Of a stretch of DNA of 6,930 nucleotides, positions 1-5,925 are shown one piece after another. Where the stretch lies: the NCBI GenBank assembly GCA_035516035.1, contig DATJAS010000130.1:1-6930 (forward strand). Direction: 5' to 3'. Position numbers and translations under genes: made by a program. The notes beneath the pieces were generated by a model, which saw only the letters and a program-made list of their open reading frames with translations, was not told the DNA's origin and searched no databases. Origin of the DNA: Fen-1273 sp035516035 (lineage in GTDB: Bacteria; Bacteroidota; Ignavibacteria; UBA10030; UBA6906). Positions within the stretch are counted from its first letter, which is position 1. Each line of letters opens with the position of its first letter.

Positions 1-874
1 CTGTGCTCCCGGTGGGCTGACGCATCACGTTGACGAGAACCGCCTCGCGCCCGTGGGCGGTCGTGCGGATGAACTTATCGGCGACAGCCGGGGCGACCTC
101 TGCCACGTCACTGACCCGCACGGGAGCGCCGTCGCGCACGGCGACGATGCAGTCGGCTATCTCCGCGGACGTCGTGTAGAGCCCGGAAACGAGCGAGAGG
201 TAGAGCTGGTAGTTGTTGTCGACCAGGCCGGTCGATTCGACAAGGTTCGTCTTCTGGATGGCGGTGGAGACCTGCCGTACGTCGAGGTGATAGGCCGCGA
301 GCTTCTCCGGGGACACCGTCACGCGGAACTCCCGCGTATCTCCCCCGGTCACTTCGACCCGGGCGACGCCCTTGACGCGCATCAGCGCCAGACGGATCTG
401 GTACAGGGCGATATCGCGCAGCTCGACGAGCGAGAGAGAGTCAGACGTCAGGCTGTAGCCCACGATGGGGAAGACCGCAACCTGCATCTGCTCAGTCTGA
501 ATGGCGGCCTTCGGGGGAAGCTCCGACCGGATGTTGGTGATCCGTCCCTGCAGGAGCTGGAGCGTCTGGAGCACGTCCGTCCCCCAGTCGAGGTTCACGG
601 AAATCTCCGTCGACCCTCTGCCTGTGATCGAACGGACGATCCGCACCCCCGGCACGGAGCTGGCGGCCTCCTCCAGGGGCTTCGTCACCTGGATCATCAT
701 CCGCTCGGCTGGCTCCTCGCCGTTGTCCGCCAGGATTACGATGCGGGGAAACGTGACGTCGGGAAAGAGGGAGACCGGCATCTGCTGGAGCAGTGCCACG
801 CCGGAGGCGGTGAGCGCCGCCACGGTGAAGAGGATTGCACGCGTGTGGCGGCGGACGTAGTCGAAGAGCGTCAT
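1..874 (-). CDS. RND efflux permease, N-terminal part (gene runs off the window)
   Basis: I translated this directly from the minus strand. The frame is open from ATG at 874 to the window edge, giving 291 residues of a protein that is usually about 1,030 long. It is the inner-membrane, proton-driven pump of a tripartite efflux system. Residues 13-31 form the first membrane helix, followed by the typical RND stretch QMPVSLFPDVTFPRIVI (31-47). Residues about 40-290 match the start of the periplasmic porter domain, including PLEEAASSVPGVRIVRS (66-82), a segment typical of the family, and EISVNLDWGTD (90-100). The start lies 7 bp after the adaptor stop codon and has no clear Shine-Dalgarno sequence, so translation is probably coupled to the adaptor. 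Whether it belongs to the drug/hydrophobe (HAE) or heavy-metal (HME) branch cannot be settled, because the diagnostic membrane helices 4 and beyond lie outside the window. Confidence 0.95.
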   Translation of the reverse strand, partial: MTLFDYVRRHTRAILFTVAALTASGVALLQQMPVSLFPDVTFPRIVILADNGEEPAERMMIQVTKPLEEAASSVPGVRIVRSITGRGSTEISVNLDWGTDVLQTLQLLQGRITNIRSELPPKAAIQTEQMQVAVFPIVGYSLTSDSLSLVELRDIALYQIRLALMRVKGVARVEVTGGDTREFRVTVSPEKLAAYHLDVRQVSTAIQKTNLVESTGLVDNNYQLYLSLVSGLYTTSAEIADCIVAVRDGAPVRVSDVAEVAPAVADKFIRTTAHGREAVLVNVMRQPTGST

Positions 875-881
875 CGCGGGC

Positions 882-1880
882 CTATTGTGCGGGCACGATG
901 CGCGTGGAATCGGTCAGGGAGTAGTTCCCTTCCACGACGACGGGAACGCCCGGGGCGAGCCCACTGCCGGACACCTCTGCGGTGGAATCCGTCCTGGTCC
1001 CGACTTCGACGGGGACGACCCTGGCCAGCGAATCCGGCGTCACGATCACGATGGTGCACGCGTTCGTCTCGTCGTTCCGGAGGACGGCTTCCTTCGGCAC
1101 GATGAGGACCCCGGAGTGAACGCCCGTGACGATCGAGGCGACGCCTCCCATGTCCGTCCTGAGCAGGCGCCGCTCCGCGCCGAGCGCCGCAAAAGCGAGC
1201 CGCACCCTCACCGTCTGACTCTGCGCGTCGGACCGGGGGCTGACCGCTTCCACAACGGCATCGAACCGCCGCCCGGGGAGCGACTGGAATATGATCCCTC
1301 CCTTCTGCCCTGCGTGCACCTTCTCAACATCCAGGAGCGGGACGTCGGCAATGAAATCGAGGGTCCCCAGGTCGACAAGCGTCATGAGATCGGCCCCCTC
1401 GGCGACCACCTCCCCCTCGGTCACGCTCCGGGAGGCGACCACCGCGTCGGTGCTCGCCCGGACCTCGAGGTTGTTCGCTCCCCGGCGTGCAAGTTCCATC
1501 GCCCGGCGCGCCTCTGCCCGGTCCCGGTCGTTCGTCGCCTCGCGCAGCAGCGTCTCGGCGCCGGTAATCGCCGCGCGTGTCTCCTTCGGCTGTATGATCG
1601 CGACGACGTCGCCTCTCCGGACGGGCGTCCCTTCCAGGACCTTAAGCGCAATGAGGACGCCGCCAATCGGCGCCACGATCTTCTCCTTGCGCACCGCATC
1701 GGTCGTCCCCGTCGCCGTGACGACGACGTCGATGTCGCCGCGGACGACCGGCGCCGTCCTGACCGACACCACGGGCGTGACTGCTGTCCCCCCTTCATCC
1801 TCGTCCGCATGGTGTTTCGTGCAACCGGCGAGGCCCGCAATGAGGGGAATCGCGCAGAGAAGGGGAACGGCGATCTTCAT
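882..1880 (-). CDS. RND efflux periplasmic adaptor lipoprotein (HlyD/MFP family)
   Basis: This 332-residue protein links the inner-membrane permease to the outer-membrane channel. Residues 1-20 are a lipoprotein signal peptide with lipobox LAGC (17-20), so Cys20 should be lipidated. The mature N-terminus is rich in His and acidic residues (KHHADEDE, 22-29). The expected adaptor order is present: two lipoyl half-motifs (about 65-99, with VRRGDVVA at 87-94, and about 138-172, with EGEVVAEGADLMTLVD), a beta-barrel (about 174-250) and a membrane-proximal domain (about 255-330). The coiled-coil hairpin between the lipoyl halves is only about 35-40 residues (100-137), much shorter than usual. The reading frame is intact, so this is not a frameshift. 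The start is 11 bp after the TolC-like stop, and no strong ribosome binding site is visible. Family assignment is firm; substrate is unknown. Confidence 0.95.
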   Translation of the reverse strand: MKIAVPLLCAIPLIAGLAGCTKHHADEDEGGTAVTPVVSVRTAPVVRGDIDVVVTATGTTDAVRKEKIVAPIGGVLIALKVLEGTPVRRGDVVAIIQPKETRAAITGAETLLREATNDRDRAEARRAMELARRGANNLEVRASTDAVVASRSVTEGEVVAEGADLMTLVDLGTLDFIADVPLLDVEKVHAGQKGGIIFQSLPGRRFDAVVEAVSPRSDAQSQTVRVRLAFAALGAERRLLRTDMGGVASIVTGVHSGVLIVPKEAVLRNDETNACTIVIVTPDSLARVVPVEVGTRTDSTAEVSGSGLAPGVPVVVEGNYSLTDSTRIVPAQ

Positions 1881-1891
1881 AGGGGACCGGG

Positions 1892-3184
1892 TCAGTGGGC
1901 GTTCAAACGTTCGAGCTTTGCGCCGATCACGCGGATATCCGCACGCGCGTCTATCAGCGCGGACCGCGCGTCGATCATCGCCTGCTCCGCGGCGAAGACC
2001 TCGAGGGCAAGTGATGCACCGGCTGCGTACCTGGACTTGGTGAGGACGAAATTGTCGCGCGCCTTCACGAGATTCTCATCGAGCACGTGAAGTCGCCGCC
2101 GGGCCCCGGTGAGTTCCAGGTGGAGCCGGAGAGCGTCGGCGACGATCGATCGCCGCAGCAATTCCTTTCGGTTGCGCAGGTCATCGGTGGCGGCTTCGCG
2201 CTGCTCCGCGCGGTAGCCCGTCGCCCCCCAGTTCAGGATGGGAAACTGTATGCCGATCCCCACCTCATAGCCCAGCCCGTTCAGACGCTCGGATGACGGG
2301 AGGCGAAGATTGTCTCCTGACGTGAGATACCCCGCATCCGCGAAAAGGGAGATGTCGGGGAGCCGTTCATGGCGTGCAATGCCCTCGTCGAGGAGGCTCC
2401 TGCTGACGAGAAGCCCGGCGATCGTCATGTCGACTGTCGCGTCCGGGTCGAAGGGGGGCTGTGCAGTGGTATCGAGGACTGATGACGTGTCCGCGAGCGA
2501 CCCCCGGAGCGCCAGCGTCGTGTCAGGAGGGAGCCCGATCAGCTCTTCCAGCGCAATTGTCGCGCCGTGCTCGGCCTCCACCGCCCTGCCGAGTGCAACG
2601 CGAGCCGTGGACGCCTGCAGGTCCGTCTTGAGAAGATCCGTGGCGCTCGCGCTCCCGGCGCGATAAAGCCGGTCGACGAGTGCGCGGTACGCCTCAAGCT
2701 CATCCACGCTCTCCGCCTGGAGAGCCGCTTCCTCGCGTGACCTGAGCGCGTCGTAAAACGCCTGCGTAACCGCGAGCGTGAGATCGAGCGAGGCCTGCTT
2801 CCGTTCATGGCCGACACGCTCGACGTCGGCGTCCGCCTGGTCCATTTTCAGTGTCCGCACGCCCGAGTCATAGAGGGACTGCCGGACGGAAAAGACGCCG
2901 CGAACTTCCCCCCCGTCGGTAATCGCGGGGTCGTACCCGTATCGCGGCGGCACGGGAAGATAGATGGCGTCCACCTGAGTCTGCACCTGTGGAAGCGCCG
3001 TCGTGCCCAGCTCGGACCGCGTGAGCGACGCGGTTCGCACCGCGTTGTCTGCGATCCTGAGCCGGGGGCTGTTCCTCTCGGCGGCGGCAAGGCAGGCCGC
3101 AAGGTCCATCGGTGTCTGGGCGGCGGCGTTCGACGCAACGAGCAGTGCCGCAACCCACATCATCTCAGTCGTCTTCTTCCTCAT
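1892..3184 (-). CDS. TolC-family outer-membrane efflux channel
   Basis: This 430-residue protein is the outer-membrane exit duct of the tripartite pump, trimeric in this family. Residues 1-23 look like a Sec signal peptide ending SNAAAQ. Two outer-membrane-efflux (OEP) repeats follow, at about 27-215 and 250-425. Each carries the usual helix signature: YRAGSASATDLLKTDLQ (174-190) and YAAGASLALEVFAAEQAMID (386-405). The strand segment GIQFPILNWGATGYR (311-325) is a typical family motif. The length is normal. I chose ATG at 3184 because it gives a positively charged signal-peptide n-region (MRKK) and sits behind a purine-rich ribosome binding site (AAGGAAGAGG). An upstream in-frame extension to 3328 would lie inside the preceding gene and only adds an arginine-rich, non-conserved stretch. 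ATG at 3163 (residue 8) is a possible later start. The gene overlaps the PepSY-like gene by 20 bp. Confidence 0.95.
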   Translation of the reverse strand: MRKKTTEMMWVAALLVASNAAAQTPMDLAACLAAAERNSPRLRIADNAVRTASLTRSELGTTALPQVQTQVDAIYLPVPPRYGYDPAITDGGEVRGVFSVRQSLYDSGVRTLKMDQADADVERVGHERKQASLDLTLAVTQAFYDALRSREEAALQAESVDELEAYRALVDRLYRAGSASATDLLKTDLQASTARVALGRAVEAEHGATIALEELIGLPPDTTLALRGSLADTSSVLDTTAQPPFDPDATVDMTIAGLLVSRSLLDEGIARHERLPDISLFADAGYLTSGDNLRLPSSERLNGLGYEVGIGIQFPILNWGATGYRAEQREAATDDLRNRKELLRRSIVADALRLHLELTGARRRLHVLDENLVKARDNFVLTKSRYAAGASLALEVFAAEQAMIDARSALIDARADIRVIGAKLERLNAH

Positions 3185-3689
3185 CCTCTTCCTTCTTCGC
3201 ATCTGAGGGCTTCTTGCCCGGGGCAGAAAGCGGGTGCTTCTCCAGCACCTTTCCCTCCGGGTTGATGACCGCCGAGCCGCGTTTCGCGCCGCGTCGGACA
3301 TGGATTTCAAAGGACGACGTCGCCCCATTCGTCACTCGCTCGGCCTTCGTGACCTCAGAATTCGGAAACTCCTTTGCGGCCGCGTCGCGGACTCTGACGA
3401 GGAGCGTTCGTGCGGCAATCGCCTCTTCGACTTCCACCACCGTCCCATTCGGGAGATAGAGAATATCTCGCGCCTGCGTTCCATCGACGCTCTCGATCTC
3501 GTAACATGTCATTCCCTTCTCCATCTCGGTCGATGTCCCCCGGATTCTTGCGGCCGGGTATGCCCTGTGGAATGCCTCCATCACCGGGGCCGGAATGTCT
3601 TTCTGCAGGAGCGGTTTTCCCTGCCACCAGAGCGCAGGCGCGAAGAGCGCGGAGGAGACAAGGAGCGCGAAGATTGCGCGGGTACCCAT
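3165..3689 (-). CDS. exported two-domain PepSY-like protein with acidic C-terminal tail
   Basis: This protein has 174 residues. Residues 1-22 form a signal peptide or membrane anchor (MGTRAIFALLVSSALFAPAL). Two similar segments follow, about 33-91 and 96-151. Each has a helix ending in YP or FP, then a strand with Y/FEI (CYEIES at 62-67, SFEIHV at 126-131), then a P(N/E)G turn followed by V.E (NGTVVEVEE, EGKVLEK). That is the pattern of PepSY-like/DUF2874 domains, small periplasmic folds thought to inhibit or modulate partners, often found next to two-component systems. The C-terminus is a polyacidic tail (KKEEDEEEDD). ATG at 3689 was chosen over 3737 because GGAGG lies 6 nt upstream (3696-3700) and the signal peptide begins there. 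The gene lies between the kinase and the pump genes. A role as a sensor partner of the kinase or a pump accessory is inference; no catalytic motif is visible. Confidence 0.85.
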   Translation of the reverse strand: MGTRAIFALLVSSALFAPALWWQGKPLLQKDIPAPVMEAFHRAYPAARIRGTSTEMEKGMTCYEIESVDGTQARDILYLPNGTVVEVEEAIAARTLLVRVRDAAAKEFPNSEVTKAERVTNGATSSFEIHVRRGAKRGSAVINPEGKVLEKHPLSAPGKKPSDAKKEEDEEEDD

Positions 3690-3695
3690 GATATG

Positions 3696-3700
3696 CCTCC
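3696..3700 (-). promoter_or_regulatory. ribosome binding site of the PepSY-like gene
   Basis: Minus-strand GGAGG with a 6-nt spacer to ATG at 3689. It is the clearest Shine-Dalgarno sequence in the cluster and decides the start: the upstream in-frame ATG at 3737 has no comparable site and would place 16 extra residues before the signal peptide. A strong independent initiation site here fits a new transcript starting in the gap before this gene. Confidence 0.8.
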
Positions 3701-3742
3701 ACACGTGAGGGTGGCGGAAGAGCCGAAAAGGGCCCACGGAAT

Positions 3743-3774
3743 TTAATGCGGAAAGATGAAATTAAGATGAAAAA
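3743..3774 (-). promoter_or_regulatory. candidate promoter and OmpR-type operator before the PepSY-efflux genes
   Basis: The 107-bp gap between the kinase stop (3797) and the PepSY-like start (3689) has an AT-rich core unlike the surrounding GC-rich DNA. On the minus strand it holds two copies of TTTCATCTT (3764-3772 and 3753-3761), exactly 11 bp apart, one DNA turn as in operators of OmpR/PhoB-family regulators. The portion CTTAAT-N5-CTTTCC resembles a degenerate PmrA/QseB-type box. A weak sigma-70-like pair, TTCATC (3771-3766) and CATTAA (3748-3743) with a 17-bp spacer, overlaps it. The direct repeat is seen directly. Promoter and operator function are inference from position next to a response-regulator gene. 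Confidence 0.5.
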
Positions 3775-3796
3775 CGCAGCTTTTTGGGGGGGAACC

Positions 3797-5185
3797 TCAG
3801 GCGAGGGGGAAGCGGAGGGACACGACCGTGCCTCGCCCCTTCTCGCTTTCCAGAGCGATCATTCCTCCCTGGAGCTTCACCAGGTGATCGACGATGGCAA
3901 GCCCCAGGCCGCTCCCTCCTTCCCTGCCACGCGAGCTTTCACCGCGGAAAAACCGCCGGAATACGTGGGGAAGATCCGCCGGGGCGATGCCGCACCCCGT
4001 ATCCTCCACCGTCACGTGGACGGGCAAATCCCCTCCGGGGTCCTTCCCCAGCGCGATGCGGACACGGCCGCCGCGCGGAGTGAACTTCAGGCTGTTCTCG
4101 AGGAGATTGAGGAGCACGCGCTGCATCCCTTCCCTATCGCCAGAGATCTCGACCGCTTCGCCGATATGGACGCCGAGCGCAACGCCCCCGTCACGATACA
4201 GGGGCGACATCGCACGGACACACTCGACGATCACCTCGTCGAGCCGGATGGGTTCCCTCTTCAGGGCCCCGGGGGAAGCCTCCAGACGGGAGAGGAGCAG
4301 AAGGTTCTCCGCCATTTTCGCCAGGCGGTCGACCTCCGCAGCAATCGCGCGGAGATCCGCCGCCTTTGCCCTGCCGCGTCCCTTCGCGTTCATGAACTCG
4401 ATCTCGCTCCGGATGATCGTCAGGGGGGTGCGCAGCTCGTGGGAGGCGTCGGCCACGAACTGGCGCTGCGCGTCGAACGCCTTCTCGATCCTGTCCATCA
4501 TGCTGTTGAGCGTCTCACCGAGCAGCCTGATTTCGTCGCGGGCGAGGGGGAGCGCGAGGCGGTCACCGAGATTGCGGGCGGAGATCCTCCCAGCCGTGGC
4601 GATCATCGATGTGAGGGGGGCGAACGCCGCGCGCGTGATGAGCCAGGCCGCGAGCGCGGCCAGGAGGAGCACGGCAGGCACGGCGAACAGGAAGAGGACG
4701 CGCATCGTTCCGAGCGTCGACTCGACGGCGGTCATGGGAGCGGCCACCGTGACGAGATACGCCACCGTGTCGCTCACTTCCACGGGGCCGGAGTAAAGGC
4801 GGGATTCGCGGCCGTCGATCGGCACCGTCATGAGCGACGGGCCGCTGCGCGCCGCGGCGCGCGCCTCCGGCGCCAGGGGCGCAAGCACGCTGTCGTCGAG
4901 CACCGGGCTCCCGTCCGGCGCGCGGAGAATGTACCGGGGACCGTCAAGGTCGCCTGTGGAGAGATCCCGGAACTCCTGCGGCGCGGGGAATATGCGCTCC
5001 CCGGTCTGTTCCTCGACTTCCGCTTCGATCCTCCCGGCGTACGTTTCGAGCGAGGCGTCGAGCTTCGCTATCGAGGCGTCCCGCGTGTTGCGGTAGACCA
5101 GCCAGGCAAACGAGGAGAAGATCACGCCGAATACGAGCGTGTACGCCAGCGTGACCCTCGTCCGAATCCCGGGGCGCGCGTTCAC
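3797..5185 (-). CDS. HAMP-containing sensor histidine kinase of the two-component system
   Basis: This 462-residue inner-membrane kinase autophosphorylates on His and passes the phosphate to the adjacent regulator. Transmembrane helix 1 is about 11-31, followed by a periplasmic sensor region of about 130 residues (32-160), transmembrane helix 2 (about 161-184) and a HAMP linker (185-238). The DHp motif SHELRTPL (248-255) places the phosphorylated His at 249. The ATPase domain shows the N box (LLENSLKF, 361-368, Asn364), G1 (DTGCGI, 395-400), F box (FRRFFRG, 409-415) and G2 (GSGLGLAI, 424-431). All catalytic boxes are present. The start is GTG at 5185, overlapping the regulator stop by 4 bp (GTGA); no ATG occurs in the frame until residue 120, after the first helix. 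The open frame continues upstream, but that part lies inside the regulator gene and is a shadow. The architecture resembles CusS/QseC-like kinases. The sensor region has no cysteine and no obvious metal motif, so the signal is unknown. Confidence 0.96.
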   Translation of the reverse strand: MNARPGIRTRVTLAYTLVFGVIFSSFAWLVYRNTRDASIAKLDASLETYAGRIEAEVEEQTGERIFPAPQEFRDLSTGDLDGPRYILRAPDGSPVLDDSVLAPLAPEARAAARSGPSLMTVPIDGRESRLYSGPVEVSDTVAYLVTVAAPMTAVESTLGTMRVLFLFAVPAVLLLAALAAWLITRAAFAPLTSMIATAGRISARNLGDRLALPLARDEIRLLGETLNSMMDRIEKAFDAQRQFVADASHELRTPLTIIRSEIEFMNAKGRGRAKAADLRAIAAEVDRLAKMAENLLLLSRLEASPGALKREPIRLDEVIVECVRAMSPLYRDGGVALGVHIGEAVEISGDREGMQRVLLNLLENSLKFTPRGGRVRIALGKDPGGDLPVHVTVEDTGCGIAPADLPHVFRRFFRGESSRGREGGSGLGLAIVDHLVKLQGGMIALESEKGRGTVVSLRFPLA

Positions 5186-5868
5186 CGGCGTCCGGGCCCC
5201 CGGTCGGAGAGCATGTAGCCCGCCCCCCTGAGCGTGTGGATCAGGGGGCGGTCGAAGCTCCTGTCGATCTTCTGGCGAAGGTAGCGCACAAACGACTCCA
5301 CGACGTTGCTCCGGGGATCGAAGTTCATGTCCCAGAGATGCTCGGAGATCGCCTGCCGGGAGAGGATCTTGCCGGGGTGCATGAGGAACAACTCGAGGAG
5401 AGCAAATTCCTTCGCCGTGAGGGGTATCGCTCTCCCTTCCCGTACCGCCGTGTGCGTGGTGAGGTCGAGCGTGAGCCCGGAATACTCGAGCGTGGTCGAC
5501 CGGACGTCCGTGCGGCGACGGACGAGCGCCCTCACGCGCGCGAGCAGCTCCCCGCCGTGGAACGGCTTTGTCAGGTAGTCGTCGGCGCCCCCGTCGAGGC
5601 CGCGGATCCTGCTCCCGACGTCGCCGAGCGCCGTGAGCACGAGGATCGGCGTGAGGTTGCCGGCCTTCCGGAGGTGGGCGAGCGTCTCCCACCCGTCCTG
5701 CCGGGGGAGCATGATGTCCAGGACGATCGCGTCATACTCGTTCGTCAGCGCGAGCTCCTCGCCGGAGGCGCCGTCGCTGGCGCAATCGACCGCGAAGCTC
5801 TCCGACCGGAACCACCGGGAGACGGAGGTTGACAGACGGCTGTCGTCTTCGATGAGCAGGATGCGCAT
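5182..5868 (-). CDS. OmpR/PhoB-family response regulator
   Basis: This 228-residue cytoplasmic transcription factor pairs with the kinase that follows. The receiver domain (1-118) has the acidic pair Asp8-Asp9, the phosphorylated Asp51 in VLDIMLP (49-55), Thr79 and Lys101 in TKPF (100-103), so all switch residues are present. The winged-helix DNA-binding domain (about 126-222) shows LTAKEFALLELF (150-161), the recognition region NVVESFVRYLRQKI (188-201) and the wing IHTLRGAGYML (210-220). It resembles CusR/CopR/QseB regulators, but similarity alone cannot name the regulon. ATG at 5868 is firm because the protein begins with the canonical MRILLIEDD. Its upstream region is unusual: the 57 bp before the ATG are occupied by a hairpin repeat, and no strong Shine-Dalgarno sequence is present (only GAAG about 9 nt upstream). 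It is therefore likely to be read from a promoter farther upstream, or poorly translated. Confidence 0.97.
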   Translation of the reverse strand: MRILLIEDDSRLSTSVSRWFRSESFAVDCASDGASGEELALTNEYDAIVLDIMLPRQDGWETLAHLRKAGNLTPILVLTALGDVGSRIRGLDGGADDYLTKPFHGGELLARVRALVRRRTDVRSTTLEYSGLTLDLTTHTAVREGRAIPLTAKEFALLELFLMHPGKILSRQAISEHLWDMNFDPRSNVVESFVRYLRQKIDRSFDRPLIHTLRGAGYMLSDRGPGRR

Positions 5869-5869
5869 G

Positions 5870-5920
5870 GATTGCTTCGTCGAGATTGCTTCGGGGCGCC
5901 TGCGGCGCCCCCCGCAATGA
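5870..5920. repeat. GC-rich hairpin repeat, probably a dispersed intergenic element
   Basis: The core is a perfect 8-bp inverted repeat with a 3-nt loop: GGGGCGCC (5893-5900) and GGCGCCCC (5904-5911). Outer arms ATTGC (5885-5889) and GCAAT (5914-5918) pair around a small internal loop, extending the stem. A direct repeat GATTGCTTCG occurs at 5870-5879 and 5884-5893. Read on the minus strand the edges are GTCATTGCG and GAAGCAATC, which matches in style a repeat family I remember scattered between genes of several environmental bacteria. No second copy lies in this window, so dispersal is unproven. No T-run follows the hairpin on either strand, so it is not a standard intrinsic terminator. It fills nearly all the gap between the DUF4404-like gene and the response regulator. 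Confidence 0.7.
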
Positions 5921-5925
5921 CAGAT

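Noticed and set aside
53..1105. 350-residue open frame on the plus strand
   Set aside because: Antisense to the RND permease and adaptor, both clearly real; composition is low-information and no family motif is seen.
885..2090. 401-residue plus-strand frame, and the 250-residue frame at 1291-2043
   Set aside because: Both lie opposite the adaptor and TolC genes. They overlap each other in different frames and have shadow-like Arg/Pro/Ser-rich composition.
3185..3328. N-terminal extension of the TolC-like protein by 48 residues
   Set aside because: It would overlap the second PepSY-like domain and put an Arg-rich segment before a clear signal peptide; the start at 3184 has a good ribosome binding site.
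3690..3737. 16-residue N-terminal extension of the PepSY-like protein
   Set aside because: The start at 3689 has GGAGG at ideal spacing and opens directly into the signal peptide.
3781..3792. T5-G7 homopolymer as a frameshift or phase-variation site
   Set aside because: It lies in the noncoding gap just after the kinase stop codon, so length changes would not alter a protein. It could still be a sequencing-error spot.
3746..5218. 490-residue open frame on the plus strand
   Set aside because: It is antisense to the histidine kinase, which has all catalytic boxes. The translation is Arg/Asp/His-rich with no recognisable motif, typical of a high-GC shadow frame.
5186..5692. Upstream extension of the kinase frame
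   Set aside because: It lies within the response regulator gene in another frame; its translation is Pro/Arg-rich without motifs, and GTG at 5185 gives a normal kinase N-terminus.
5885..5918. Hairpin as an intrinsic terminator
   Set aside because: The stem is strong, but no T-run follows it on either strand, so standard rho-independent termination is not supported.
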